NCBI GenBank assembly: GCA_002689655.1
Contig: NZHC01000053.1
Coordinates: forward strand, 49,972 to 98,353
Length of the DNA: 48,382 nt
Source: Rhodopirellula sp.
GTDB lineage: Bacteria; Planctomycetota; Planctomycetia; Pirellulales; Pirellulaceae
Direction: 5' to 3'
Shown: positions 36,405-45,582 of the stretch, one piece after another
How positions within the stretch are numbered: the stretch's first letter is position 1
Layout of the letters: every line of letters starts with the position of its first letter
Program-made: the position numbers and the translations under genes
Notes under the pieces: model-generated
Told to the model about the DNA's origin: nothing
Databases searched by the model: none
Seen by the model: the letters and a program-made list of their open reading frames with translations, nothing else

Positions 36405-37340
36405 CTATTTCAGACCGGCAACATCCATTTTGATGACAAAGACGGAGTCCTTTGCCGTGATAAACAAGTGCTTTCGCTGGGGTCCAGCGAAGGTAACATT
36501 CGCAGTCCATCCTTTCGGAACGGCAATATTTTCAATTTTCTTCCCATCACGATTGAAAATCGTTACCCCCCGACCGGTTAAGAACAGGTTACGGTGTTCA
36601 TCAATCGTCATCCCATCACTTCCCATCGAACAAAACAAAGTCCGATCGATGAGTTGGCCCGATTCATCGATCCGATACCGATAGGTTTTACCATCGCCGA
36701 TGTCAGCGATGTAGAGTTGTCGATTCTTTGCGTCACCAATAATACCATTGGGTTGTTTCAGGTCACCAACAACTTTTGACACTACACCTTCTGGCGAGAC
36801 ACGGTAAACGCCACGTGGATTATCTTCGGGAATCACCTGAGTCCAATAGGGGCGTTTGTAGAGAGGATCGGTGAAATAAATCGCGCCATCATGATCAACC
36901 CAGCAATCGTTAGGCCCTGAAAATCTTTGTCCCTCGCTTCCCGCCGCAAGGACTCGGTGCTTTTGATCGCGGATATCAATCTGCCAAAGTTCGTTATTCG
37001 CATCGGCACAAGCGATGATTTTGTTGGGAGCGATGAAGAACAACCCGTTCGCCCGGCCACAAGGCTTCAACCAGTCAGTTAATTTGCCCGTCGCAAAGTC
37101 ATAGCGAACAATTCGATCATTGGGCTGATCCGTAAAATAGACATTACCCAAAGCATCAGCTGTTGGGCCCTCGGTGAACGAGTAAGCATCGTCCACTAAT
37201 GTCAGCATTCCCTGCGTCAGCGACGAATGACCAAGCGAGCGATCAGGCTCGGCAGCTTGGCTCAATGAAATCAGCGCAGCCAAGAACACTGCTGAGACGA
37301 GTTTGACACGAATAAAATTCTCAAGGCGTTGAAATGACAT
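36405..37340 (-). CDS. SMP-30/gluconolactonase-like exported beta-propeller
   Basis: The 311-aa product begins with a signal peptide (MSFQRLENFIRVKLVSAVFL, cleaved near SQAAEP). The body is a six-bladed propeller of the SMP-30/LRE type: DDAYSFTEGPTADALGNVYFTD, CGRANGLFFIAPNKIIACAD, FSGPNDCWVDHDGAIYFTDPLY, KQPNGIIGD and GSDGMTIDEHRNLF. The early Glu, Asn and Asp residues that usually bind the divalent metal are present. Relatives hydrolyse sugar lactones, which would fit oxidation of a sugar released in the neighbouring sulfatase locus; this link is inference. A longer frame to 37427 lacks a signal at its start. A promoter is likely upstream at about 37400. Confidence 0.9.
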   Translation of the reverse strand: MSFQRLENFIRVKLVSAVFLAALISLSQAAEPDRSLGHSSLTQGMLTLVDDAYSFTEGPTADALGNVYFTDQPNDRIVRYDFATGKLTDWLKPCGRANGLFFIAPNKIIACADANNELWQIDIRDQKHRVLAAGSEGQRFSGPNDCWVDHDGAIYFTDPLYKRPYWTQVIPEDNPRGVYRVSPEGVVSKVVGDLKQPNGIIGDAKNRQLYIADIGDGKTYRYRIDESGQLIDRTLFCSMGSDGMTIDEHRNLFLTGRGVTIFNRDGKKIENIAVPKGWTANVTFAGPQRKHLFITAKDSVFVIKMDVAGLK

Positions 37341-37650
37341 GCAAGAATCCAAGAAATGAAGAAGATAAAAACAAGTTTCGGAAGGCGTTGCGGGGGCACC
37401 CGAGATCCCCGTTCGAGTCACTCTCATTTTGGGGCGATCTCATGACGTCCTAAGCCGACCGCCCCGATCGCCATCCGCCACTAGTCTACTGAAATGCAGT
37501 TCAGAGAATGCGCATGACTCAATTCACTGCGAAAAGACATACCAGAAAGAGTCAACGGATAAAAAATCTGCGGCAGGATCGTCCCTGAACACATTTTGAC
37601 GCCTTTTCTGAGTAGACAGGGTCGTTAGACTAAAAGAGGATAAGGAAACC
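37341..37650. other. Divergent intergenic region
   Basis: No gene. It separates the minus-strand lactonase-like gene from the P-II gene and must hold both promoters. No regulatory motif is evident by eye. Confidence 0.5.
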
Positions 37651-37953
37651 ATGAAGCAAATCGTCACAGTCATCCGTCCTCACCTAGCCGAAAAAGTTCT
37701 GACCAGTTTACGTCGGGCTCCGATCGAGGCGTTGAGCGTAACCGAAGTCAAAGGCTATGGTCGTCAAAAAAGTTACCTCGATGAGTATCAGGAAACGGAA
37801 TACTCCGAGGCGTTTGTTCCCAAGGTAGAAATCACGCTCTGGGTTGATGATTCACGCTGCGAGGAAGTACTCGAAAAGATTGTGGCGGTCGCTCGTTGCG
37901 GACGAATTGGGGATGGTAAAATCCTAGTCATGCCAGTCAGTGAATTCCTATAA
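37651..37953 (+). CDS. P-II family nitrogen regulator, C-terminally short
   Basis: The 100-aa GlnB/GlnK-type signal protein. Residues align without gaps to the classical protein up to about position 95: EVKGYGRQK at the T-loop base, Tyr46 and the modifiable Tyr51 in ETEY, VPKVEI and GRIGDGKILV for the nucleotide site. The usual last 12 or so residues, with the RIRTGE arginines that contact ATP, are missing; the protein stops after VSEFL. A purine-rich aaggaaacc precedes the ATG. No ammonium transporter or glutamine synthetase gene lies next to it, so it acts on partners elsewhere, probably by sensing 2-oxoglutarate and ATP/ADP. Confidence 0.93.
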   Translation: MKQIVTVIRPHLAEKVLTSLRRAPIEALSVTEVKGYGRQKSYLDEYQETEYSEAFVPKVEITLWVDDSRCEEVLEKIVAVARCGRIGDGKILVMPVSEFL

Positions 37954-38146
37954 ACCGGAGCAACGCCTTCGGTCATTGGATCGCGGACATGACAAGTCAT
38001 CCTTTCCGGCCATGCATACTACGGTGTCGAAACTCGCTGGTCACTTTTTGAATTCTGCGTGACTTGAACTAATCGCACGAAAACCGCCTTGACCCTGAAT
38101 TCGATCTCACACCCAGTCCGTGCCAAGCAACCCTTACTGAACTCAA

Positions 38147-38635
38147 ATGGATTGGCCACCTCTTCCTGACTACGGTTGTATCCCACGTTGGCCGCAGGAT
38201 GGGCAGGGGTTCATTCATCCGGATGATGTCCCAGTCGCGACACGCTGCTTTCCGAGCGAACGTGTGTTTCGACGCGATAGATTCGACGGAGTCTACTATC
38301 ACTACAGCTATGGCTCACTCAGGTTTCGCTTGAGACCCAGCATGTGGCTAAAAGTGATCTCTGATGGAATTGACATTGGGGATCGAGTCGAAACCGTTGG
38401 TGCTTCTCTCGAGCGAGAGCTTTTCGTCGCTCAGGTGTGGGGAATGTACTTCGTTCAAAGCAAAGGTTGCATTCTGTATCGATTGCGGCGGGGCGACACG
38501 CACGTCCCCCGTCTCTACACTGCAACGAACTTGCGTCTCCTTCAAAACAAACAGAAGGTGCGACCTGGCGATACAGTTCATCCGCCTCCGAAGTGGAGTG
38601 GCGATGGCGACTTGCTTGAGGACATTGAACTTTAG
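38147..38635 (+). CDS. Conserved-looking hypothetical protein (162 aa)
   Basis: A soluble protein with no signal peptide that I do not recognise. It starts MDWPPLPDYGCIPRWPQDG, contains GVYYHYSYGSLRFRLRPSMW and GDRVETVGASL, and ends acidic. Aromatic and Gly/Pro content suggest a compact beta-rich fold. An antisense frame of similar length exists but has worse composition. Neighbours (P-II before, gamma-glutamylcyclotransferase-like after on the other strand) give no hint of function. Coding is judged from composition alone. Confidence 0.62.
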   Translation: MDWPPLPDYGCIPRWPQDGQGFIHPDDVPVATRCFPSERVFRRDRFDGVYYHYSYGSLRFRLRPSMWLKVISDGIDIGDRVETVGASLERELFVAQVWGMYFVQSKGCILYRLRRGDTHVPRLYTATNLRLLQNKQKVRPGDTVHPPPKWSGDGDLLEDIEL

Positions 38636-38718
38636 CTCGGTAGCATCGAAGCTTCTCTTCGGTGCAGTCAAACTCTCAGAAAAATGATAACGACTGCCAG
38701 TCGAATGATAATTCTGAA

Positions 38719-39195
38719 TCAGTAGCGAAGTGACGTTGGCCAGTGGACGCCCGGACCGACATGTCCCAGCGTTACATGATCCGGCAGGATGTGAGTGAAG
38801 CCATCATCCAGGGGATCGCTGGCATAGTGATACGTGTAGGCCTTACGGGAGGTATCTGCATCGATACGATGTTCAGCGGAACCTGATTCGCCTAGGCCCC
38901 ATGTCATGACAACAACGCGGCGATACAAATCTGGAACCCCTGGCTGGTTCGCGCCTTCAATCGCGTCCAACACTTTCAAAACTCGCTGCATCTGCTCAGG
39001 ACGAAAATCCCATTTTTCTCCGAAGACGTTATCCGTTCCACTGGTCATCGCCGGGTAATCGTGGCGATCAAACAATGTCCCGTGAGTAAAAACAGCGGAA
39101 ACCCGCAGCGGCTCAAAAGGCCACATGTCGCCGCGACACTGTCCCCGTTTTAAAGTTCCATAAACAAAAACAGACGAAATCGTGTCGATCTCCAT
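38719..39195 (-). CDS. Gamma-glutamylcyclotransferase (AIG2/GGCT-like) family protein
   Basis: A small cytoplasmic protein whose N-terminus MEIDTISSVFVYGTLKRGQC carries the VYGTLKRG substrate-loop motif of the GGCT/AIG2 family. HGTLFDRHDYPAMTSG, KVLDAIEG and LYRRVVVMTW, with the expected acidic residues, follow. Such enzymes form 5-oxoproline from gamma-glutamyl amino acids or amines, or act on related amides. In-frame GTG starts at 39216 (with GAAGG upstream) and 39234 would lengthen it slightly; ATG was chosen for normal spacing to the motif. No operon partner is visible. Confidence 0.88.
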   Translation of the reverse strand: MEIDTISSVFVYGTLKRGQCRGDMWPFEPLRVSAVFTHGTLFDRHDYPAMTSGTDNVFGEKWDFRPEQMQRVLKVLDAIEGANQPGVPDLYRRVVVMTWGLGESGSAEHRIDADTSRKAYTYHYASDPLDDGFTHILPDHVTLGHVGPGVHWPTSLRY

Positions 39196-39234
39196 TTCCG
39201 GATTGCCAGAATTCACGCCAAGACCTTCAAACAC

Positions 39235-39545
39235 GGGTAATTCACACGTCCGGTGTGCAGCTGACCAAACACTTTTAGCTGATAAAACGGGGCTACCTGT
39301 CAGGAGACTGACATCCCAACAAAACGTGACCGCCTAAGTCAAAACGGATGGCTCCACTCAACAACTTTGGCGGCAGCCGCTAGGTTCAACAAGACCGTTT
39401 ATGACCCGATCGCGGGGTTATAGCTCTAAAAAAGCAAATTCATAGCGGAAACCATGTTCCCACCAGCGGGCGCGTCCTTCCCAATGAGCGCGCCGTCCAT
39501 CATTATCTTTCCAGACCCTGATGTATCAATCCACCGAACAGACCC
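39235..39545. other. Divergent intergenic region before rsmG
   Basis: No gene seen. It holds the promoters of the GGCT-like gene and rsmG. A 100-codon antisense frame running into rsmG has no ribosome site. Confidence 0.5.
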
Positions 39546-40202
39546 ATGCCAATCGATCCTGATTTTGCCACGGCCCTCGAAGCCCACTCCATGGAGATTG
39601 ACGAAGCAATCGCCGAGCGTCTGGAGAGCTATGCTCACATCCTCTGGAAATGGAATGAGCAACTGAACCTGACTCGTCACACCACGTGGGACCTTTTTGT
39701 AGGGCGTGACCTGCGTGACTGCCTGCAATTGGCTCCATTATTAGAAGCGGGAGAGGAAGTTCTAGACTTGGGCAGTGGCAACGGCATCCCCGGGATTCCC
39801 TTGGCCATTCTGAGGTCGGATATCGAGATCTCGCTCGCCGAATCAGTCTCGAAACGCGCGAATGCATTGGGCGAGATCATCGAAGAACTTCAACTTCCGG
39901 TTCCCATTTACGGTGCTCGCGGTGAAGATTTGCTGGAAGACTTTCGCTTCTCAACGATTGTCTCAAGAGCAGTGGGCAGCATTGCTAAATTCTGCCGCTG
40001 GATGGAACCTCATTGGACGAATGTTGATCGGCTGTTGTTGATCAAGGGTCCCAAGTGGGTTGAGGAGCGGAACGAGGCCCGACATGTGGGAGCATTGGCC
40101 AATCTGGAATTGAGACGCATTGCTGCCTATCCGCTGGGTGACGATGCTGAATCGGAGGGTGTTATCCTGCAAATTTCGCGAGGTAAACGAAGCAGTGGCT
40201 GA
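39546..40202 (+). CDS. rsmG: 16S rRNA (guanine527-N7)-methyltransferase RsmG
   Basis: SAM-dependent methyltransferase that modifies G527 of 16S rRNA. At 218 aa it has normal length. The N-terminal helical part includes YAHILWKWNEQLNLTRHT. The SAM motif LDLGSGNGIPGIPLAIL follows, then AESVSKRANALGEI, a conserved FSTIVSRAVGS segment and LLLIKGPKW. In many bacteria rsmG lies near the chromosome origin with gidA and parAB; here it is alone, before the sulfate-activation genes. Identification is strong. Confidence 0.95.
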   Translation: MPIDPDFATALEAHSMEIDEAIAERLESYAHILWKWNEQLNLTRHTTWDLFVGRDLRDCLQLAPLLEAGEEVLDLGSGNGIPGIPLAILRSDIEISLAESVSKRANALGEIIEELQLPVPIYGARGEDLLEDFRFSTIVSRAVGSIAKFCRWMEPHWTNVDRLLLIKGPKWVEERNEARHVGALANLELRRIAAYPLGDDAESEGVILQISRGKRSSG

Positions 40203-40530
40203 GTGATCCGCGGGTAAAAACTTGGACAATGCGAGCCGAATTCGCCGTGAAACATGAGTTTTCCGAGCGGAACTGACCCCGACTGCCGATTCCTCTAGCG
40301 GGGTTCTGTCAGGCGTCTATACTTCTGACAGTGCACCTCGGGTGCGGCGATTGCCATGCGATCAATGGGTCTGCCCTGTCGCAGCACTTTGGCGGCCCAC
40401 GAGTTACCCTTGGGTTGGCCACTGAAATCACCCTAGCAACCATTAGATTCGGCTACACGGCCCTGATGACAGCAATTCCATGCTGCAGGCCCTACCTTCT
40501 CGCTCATATCCGCCCACACAGTTTCTCAAC
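40203..40530. other. Intergenic region before cysD
   Basis: No gene or recognisable riboswitch. The cysD frame is open back to an ATG at 40480, but ATG 40531 gives the normal protein start. A sulfur-responsive promoter would be expected here; none can be identified by eye. Confidence 0.5.
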
Positions 40531-41442
40531 ATGTCGGACTATAGCCTTACCCACCTCAAGCAACTCGAAGCTGAGAGCATTCACATCCTTCGTGAGGTGG
40601 TCTCGGAATTCCAAAAGCCCGTCATGCTCTACAGCATCGGCAAGGACTCGGCAGTATTGGTTCACTTGGCCCGAAAAGCTTTTTATCCGGCCAAGCCTCC
40701 TTTCCCTCTGATGCACGTCGATACGACGTGGAAATTTCGGGAGATGATCGAATTCCGTGAGAGCTACGCGCGGAAAGAGCTGGGCCTGGACCTGATCGTT
40801 CATACCAACGAAGAAGGTTTGAAGCACGACATCAAACCTTGGGAAGACAGCGAGCGACATACAGAGTTGATGAAAACAGATGCTCTTAAGGCTGCCTTGG
40901 ACAAGTACCAGTTCGACGCAGCGTTTGGCGGTGCACGCCGCGACGAAGAGAAAAGTCGAGCCAAGGAGCGAGTGTTCAGTTTTCGAGACAAGTCCCATCG
41001 CTGGGACCCAAAGAATCAACGACCTGAGCTTTGGAATCTTTACAACGGGCGAGTCAATAAAGGTGAATCGATCCGCGTCTTTCCCATGAGCAATTGGACG
41101 GAGTTAGATGTATGGCAATACATTCATCTTGAGAACATTCCGATTGTACCGTTGTACAAATCAGCAATGAGAAAGGTTGTTTTACGGGATGGGATCCTTT
41201 TGATGCGGGATGATGACCGCATGCCTCTTCTTTCGGGTGAAAAAGAAGAAACCAAAATGGTGCGGTTCCGCACGCTCGGGTGTTATCCGCTTTCAGGTGC
41301 CGTGGAGAGTGAAGCGACGACACTGCCTGAGATCATTCAGGAAATGTTGCTCGCTAAAACGAGTGAACGTCAGGGCCGAATCATCGACCAAGATGAGGGC
41401 GGTGCCGGAATGGAAGAAAAGAAACGACGCGGTTACTTCTAA
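40531..41442 (+). CDS. cysD: Sulfate adenylyltransferase subunit 2
   Basis: Small subunit of ATP sulfurylase, which makes adenylylsulfate (APS) from sulfate and ATP. The 304-aa length matches E. coli CysD. The protein begins [20 protein letters not shown] and carries the PP-loop [64 protein letters not shown] and [11 protein letters not shown]. The gene is followed 184 bp later by cysNC in the same direction; together they give the complete activation enzyme. Expected cytoplasmic. Product feeds sulfate assimilation or sulfotransferases. Confidence 0.97.
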   Translation: MSDYSLTHLKQLEAESIHILREVVSEFQKPVMLYSIGKDSAVLVHLARKAFYPAKPPFPLMHVDTTWKFREMIEFRESYARKELGLDLIVHTNEEGLKHDIKPWEDSERHTELMKTDALKAALDKYQFDAAFGGARRDEEKSRAKERVFSFRDKSHRWDPKNQRPELWNLYNGRVNKGESIRVFPMSNWTELDVWQYIHLENIPIVPLYKSAMRKVVLRDGILLMRDDDRMPLLSGEKEETKMVRFRTLGCYPLSGAVESEATTLPEIIQEMLLAKTSERQGRIIDQDEGGAGMEEKKRRGYF

Positions 41443-41626
41443 AGGTACAACCAAGGCACGCCGGCGGTTCGATTAAGAAAGCCGCAGGCATGGGCACCGC
41501 CAATGCCAACTCAGCCCTCAACAAGGGCAAGCATAAAACATTGAAGCGAAGACTTTCAAACCAGCTGAATGCAGTTCTCGCTCACCGGTCCAATCCCCAA
41601 GATCATATAAATTCCGAATCGATCTC

Positions 41627-43564
41627 ATGAGCCATCAATCAGACCTGATTGCCACTGACATCAATGCCTACCTCAAGCAGCACGAATCTAAGCAACTGCT
41701 GCGATTCATCACCTGCGGTAGTGTCGATGATGGAAAAAGTACGCTGATCGGCAGACTACTGTACGACAGCAAAATGATTTATGAGGATCAGCTTTCACAA
41801 CTCGAGGCAGAGTCAAAGTTGGTGGGTACCACCGGCGGAAAATTTGACCCGGCTTTGCTGACTGATGGACTGAAGGCTGAACGTGAGCAGGGCATTACCA
41901 TCGACGTCGCCTACCGGTACTTCAGCACGCCGAAACGCAAATTCATCATTGCCGATACACCGGGGCATGAGCAGTACACACGGAACATGGCAACAGGTGC
42001 CAGCACAGCAGACCTGGCCATCATTCTGATTGATGCGCGACACGGTGTCTTAACCCAAACACGCAGACACAGCTTCATCGTCTCGCTGCTGGGGATCCGT
42101 CATGTCATCGTGGCCGTCAACAAAATGGATTTGCTTGATTTCGATGAGGAGCGATACAACGAAATATGCGATGAATACCGATCATTCGCGATGCGTTTGG
42201 ATCTACCGGACCTTCACTTCATTCCCATCAGTGCACTCGATGGTGACAATGTGGTCGACCGAAGTGAGAAATCGCCTTGGTACAGTGGCAGTACCCTGAT
42301 GAATTTCCTCGAAACGGTTTACATCGGTAGCGATCGAAACCTGCAGGATTTCCGCATGCCAGTGCAGTACGTCAATCGTCCCAACCTGGACTTCCGTGGT
42401 TTCTGTGGAACGATCGCATCGGGTATCGTTCGCCCCGGCGAAGAGATCATGGTGTTACCCAGCAGGCAAACATCCAAGGTCAAAGAAATCGTGACGTTTG
42501 ATGGTGCGGTGGAAGAAGCCTTTGCACCACTATCAATCACTCTCACTCTGGAAGACGAAATCGACGCAAGTCGTGGTGACATGATCGTCCGACCAGGAAA
42601 CTTGCCACGCTCGCGTGACCAAATCGAAGCGATGCTGGTCTGGATGGATTCTGAATCCATGGTCCCCGGCAAAACATTTTTGTTCAAACACACCTCCCAA
42701 ACGCAGCCGGGGACGATTGAATCGCTCAAATACCAAGTCGATGTCAACACGCTGCACCGCAATCCAGCACCCGAACTGGGCCTGAATGAAATCGGTCGTG
42801 TCAGCATCTCACTGAACGCTCCCATCCACTTTGATGCGTATCGCCGCAACCGCAGCACGGGCGCGTTTATTGTGGTCGACCGGATCACCAATGCCACCGT
42901 TGCCGCTGGCATGATCCTGGACAAGTCAGGAGATGGTTCCCCAAAATCAGTTTGGGATGATGAAGCCCAAAACGATGACAACAAGACTGAATTCTCAGCA
43001 GTCTCAGCAGACGAACGCAGCGCTCGATTCGGTCAAAAACCAGCCACGGTCCTGCTGACTGGACTTACTGGAAGCGGTAAGACATCCATCGGCCAAGCAG
43101 TGGAAAGAAAGCTGTTCGCAGAGGGTCGAGCAGTCGCGATGATCGATGGTGAAAAAGTACGTGGCGGGCTCACCCGTGACCTGGGCTATACGGCTGACGA
43201 TCGGAGTGAGAATCTACGACGAAGCGGGCACCTCGCTCACATTCTCAATGATGCTGGACTGATTTGCCTGGCTTCATTCGTCGCACCTTCAGAAGATGTT
43301 CGCCAAAAAGTTGGGGCACTCATCGGTGAAGACCGTTTCCTTGTCGTCCATGTCGCAACGTCGCTGGAAGTCTGCCGCGAGAGAGACACCAAAGGTCAAT
43401 ACAAATTGGCTGACGAAGGTGAATTGCCAAACTTCCCCGGTGTCACAGCGAAATATGAAGCTCCGGTGAATCCGGATCTTGTACTGAATGCGACCGAGCA
43501 AAGCATCGACGCTTGCGCCGATGCCGTTATCGAATTATTGCGTTCCAAGCAGATCATCAAGTAA
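41627..43564 (+). CDS. cysNC: Bifunctional sulfate adenylyltransferase subunit 1 / APS kinase
   Basis: A 645-aa fusion. Residues 1-430 are the CysN GTPase: P-loop GSVDDGKST (31-39), [21 protein letters not shown] and the following beta-barrels. GTP hydrolysis drives APS synthesis with CysD. From about residue 475 comes the APS kinase domain with P-loop GLTGSGKT. Its substrate motifs differ from the E. coli enzyme: DGEKVR for DGDNVR and FVAPSEDVR for FISPHRAER, so the usual phosphorylated Ser is Ala. [12 protein letters not shown] is kept. The expected product is PAPS, used for reduction or sulfation. No terminator is evident right after the stop. Confidence 0.95.
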   Translation: MSHQSDLIATDINAYLKQHESKQLLRFITCGSVDDGKSTLIGRLLYDSKMIYEDQLSQLEAESKLVGTTGGKFDPALLTDGLKAEREQGITIDVAYRYFSTPKRKFIIADTPGHEQYTRNMATGASTADLAIILIDARHGVLTQTRRHSFIVSLLGIRHVIVAVNKMDLLDFDEERYNEICDEYRSFAMRLDLPDLHFIPISALDGDNVVDRSEKSPWYSGSTLMNFLETVYIGSDRNLQDFRMPVQYVNRPNLDFRGFCGTIASGIVRPGEEIMVLPSRQTSKVKEIVTFDGAVEEAFAPLSITLTLEDEIDASRGDMIVRPGNLPRSRDQIEAMLVWMDSESMVPGKTFLFKHTSQTQPGTIESLKYQVDVNTLHRNPAPELGLNEIGRVSISLNAPIHFDAYRRNRSTGAFIVVDRITNATVAAGMILDKSGDGSPKSVWDDEAQNDDNKTEFSAVSADERSARFGQKPATVLLTGLTGSGKTSIGQAVERKLFAEGRAVAMIDGEKVRGGLTRDLGYTADDRSENLRRSGHLAHILNDAGLICLASFVAPSEDVRQKVGALIGEDRFLVVHVATSLEVCRERDTKGQYKLADEGELPNFPGVTAKYEAPVNPDLVLNATEQSIDACADAVIELLRSKQIIK

Positions 43565-44033
43565 CGACTTCAATGCATGCCACACGACATGCTGCGGAAG
43601 AACCGAACAGCAAGATATTGCAGCAACATGTACTGAAGTGACGTGTCGTGTGACTACGTGTCGTGTGAATCCGTGTCGTGTGAATACATTTACTGTAATG
43701 AAAGACACGACGGAAAGAGACCGCGGCCACAACGCACACAATTCCACTAAAACCCAAGGCAGCGGAAGCAACACCAACAGAGTACGCGGGTAATCGTGCC
43801 TTGCAAATCGCCGATGCAAATCGCTGAAAAAAGTGCAGTCAAAATAACACGCACTGACAACATCGCGGGGATGCATAGTCCAACGCCGACGATCCGCGAA
43901 TCTCGTTGAATGTCGCTCTTCTTCTTTACGCGATAATCAGTGGCATTCAGCACGCGCCGCCACTCTCAAGCGTTTTCGTTGACCTAATCCAGAAGTGACA
44001 ACGGAAGACCCGCTGAAGAACAAGAGCTTTCGC
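43565..44033. other. Intergenic region after cysNC
   Basis: No gene. It contains three tandem 15-bp units at 43641-43685. Several frames of about 100 codons cross it, but all run through the repeat and have no ribosome site. Confidence 0.5.
43641..43685. repeat. Three intergenic 15-bp tandem copies (acgtgtcgtgtgaat)
   Basis: Units at 43641-43655, 43656-43670 and 43671-43685 differ at one or two bases each. The period is exactly 15 bp although no protein seems to be encoded. Confidence 0.93.
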
Positions 44034-44065
44034 GACTAAAAAACGACCGGCGGCAAAAAGCCGGT
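44034..44065 (-). terminator. Rho-independent terminator of the CHI-like gene
   Basis: Read on the minus strand, ACCGGC pairs with GCCGGT around an eight-base loop and is followed by CGTTTTTTAG. It begins three bases past the stop of the chalcone-isomerase-like gene. Confidence 0.8.
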
Positions 44066-44067
44066 TG

Positions 44068-44643
44068 CTAACGCTGGACTGCTCCTTTGAGCATTGCTTG
44101 CTTTAGAGTGGCGTCCACTGGTTCATTCGATAGCCAAATGTTGAACAACGCCTGTTTGAACGCAAGACCAGGAACAACACCTTTGAATTGTCCATTTTTA
44201 TTGATCACCAAGCCATGCCTGGGCAAGTACACAAAATCAAAACGGTCGCCACTCTTGACGTCCTCACTCAGAAAACTACGGAACTGATTGACCCCGTTCT
44301 GGATCGGCTCCAACTTTCCTTTGGTTACCGTTTGAAAGCCATCATTCAATGATTGCATCAGTTTGGTTCTGCTCACCATGCTTGAAGTGATTTTCACCCG
44401 AATAGCCATCGGCTCATCAGCATCTGCGATCACAGTTGGATTGCTCTGGGCCTTGGTTACGTACAACCCAGCCTCATAGAGTTCAAGAAAGAATTTGGTT
44501 CGTGGTCCCCAGCCATTCAACACCAAACGGTGGTTACCAGCCTTGATCTGAGGCGGAAAATTCGAAGCAACGGATAAACCAGCCATCGGCAATGCTATCA
44601 ACAGACTGGCGACCATGACTCTTGTTGAGATGAAACCATGCAC
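44068..44643 (-). CDS. Exported chalcone isomerase-like domain protein
   Basis: The 191-aa protein has a signal peptide (hydrophobic VASLLIALPMAGLSVA). The CHI-like domain has LNGWGPRTKFFLELYEAGLYV, ADEPMAIRVKITSSMVSR, LNDGFQTV, GDRFDFVYLPRHGLVI and the C-terminal IWLSNEPVDATLKQAMLKG. The bacterial relatives of plant chalcone isomerase are mostly periplasmic and not proven to be enzymes; the fold may bind fatty acids or other lipids. GTG at 44643 has AGAGG eight bases upstream and is preferred; ATG at 44616 is an alternative. It ends at a clear terminator and looks monocistronic. Confidence 0.9.
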   Translation of the reverse strand: MHGFISTRVMVASLLIALPMAGLSVASNFPPQIKAGNHRLVLNGWGPRTKFFLELYEAGLYVTKAQSNPTVIADADEPMAIRVKITSSMVSRTKLMQSLNDGFQTVTKGKLEPIQNGVNQFRSFLSEDVKSGDRFDFVYLPRHGLVINKNGQFKGVVPGLAFKQALFNIWLSNEPVDATLKQAMLKGAVQR

Positions 44644-45582
44644 AGATAGACCTCTTCAGTGATGCGTTAAACACAATCTTCAGCCAGCGACCGCGTCGCC
44701 GAACCGATGGAAATTAAAAAAATCGCAGATCACGTGGCAAGGGATGTTTTCAGCTGGAACACGTTTCAACAACGGGCTGTTGGTGACTACGTTACGCGGG
44801 CTCATCAATGCCCTACCGAACAGCATGGAAATCCCAGCCAAAACCATCCCGGGATCAGGTCGTATCGCTTGAGAGAGCGTTTCAGGCCGTCCATCCGATT
44901 AGGAAACGTTTGCTAGCCTCAGTCCAGTGTCGTAAGGAAGCCAGAAATTATTCAGCAGCAAATTGAAAGACAAGAAGTGAACGCAGACCCCACCACGCGA
45001 CTGCCAACCATCACTTCAATTACAAGAATAAACTCAGAGCGAACAACATTCTGAGCAATAGGCCCATCGGCCTAGCAACGGGATCTACTCAAGAACTGGT
45101 AGAGAGTTTCCCAGTCATCAAATGGCGAACAGTCCGTAACGGTGGCAAGCTTCCTTGGTTAGGAATGGTGCGAATGTGCTTGACGTCCGTTTCGCTGAAG
45201 CTGTTCTGCTCATCTAGATCACTTGAGCCGGTGACTGGCGATGGTGGCTCCATCTCATTGCGGGTGATTGCCGTGGATGCCCAGCGAAGACTGTCCACCG
45301 CGAGGGAGCCGGACGAATCTTGCTCGTCATTCGGAACACGTCGAAATCAAGGTCCGATTAACGGCCTTTCTTCCGACAATCAATACAGCCTCATCGCGAA
45401 GAAATTCGAGTGGATGCAAGCGAGGTCGAGATTCACTCGGCTTCCAAACGATAAGCAAGCGCATACCCATCTAAGCACCGCCTGCCACATATGGGGCAGG
45501 CGTTTCCTTGCTTTTCATTGCCACGAGAAGAGATTCTGTTATGGCAGTCCAGCAGTCGCAGTTGATCGCTGGTCTCAGTTTC
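44644..45582. other. Gene-free 0.9-kb region with two hairpins
   Basis: No credible gene in six frames; candidates of 60-143 codons lack ribosome sites and motifs. Two compact hairpins are visible: TAGGCC-catc-GGCCTA at 45059-45074, and the stronger CGCCTGCC...GGCAGGCG at 45479-45502 followed by tttccttgctttt. The second could end a plus-strand small RNA, as no plus-strand gene precedes it. Confidence 0.5.
45479..45515 (+). terminator. Orphan terminator-like hairpin
   Basis: An 8-bp perfect stem cgcctgcc/ggcaggcg with the loop acatatgg, followed by a T-rich tail on the plus strand. No plus-strand gene lies within 1.9 kb upstream, so it either belongs to an unannotated RNA or is a chance structure. 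Confidence 0.4.

Noticed and set aside
40331-40711. 126-codon frame before and across the cysD start
   Set aside because: Out of frame with cysD and overlapping its conserved N-terminus.
42319-42984. 221-codon minus-strand frame
   Set aside because: Antisense to cysNC, whose identity is certain.
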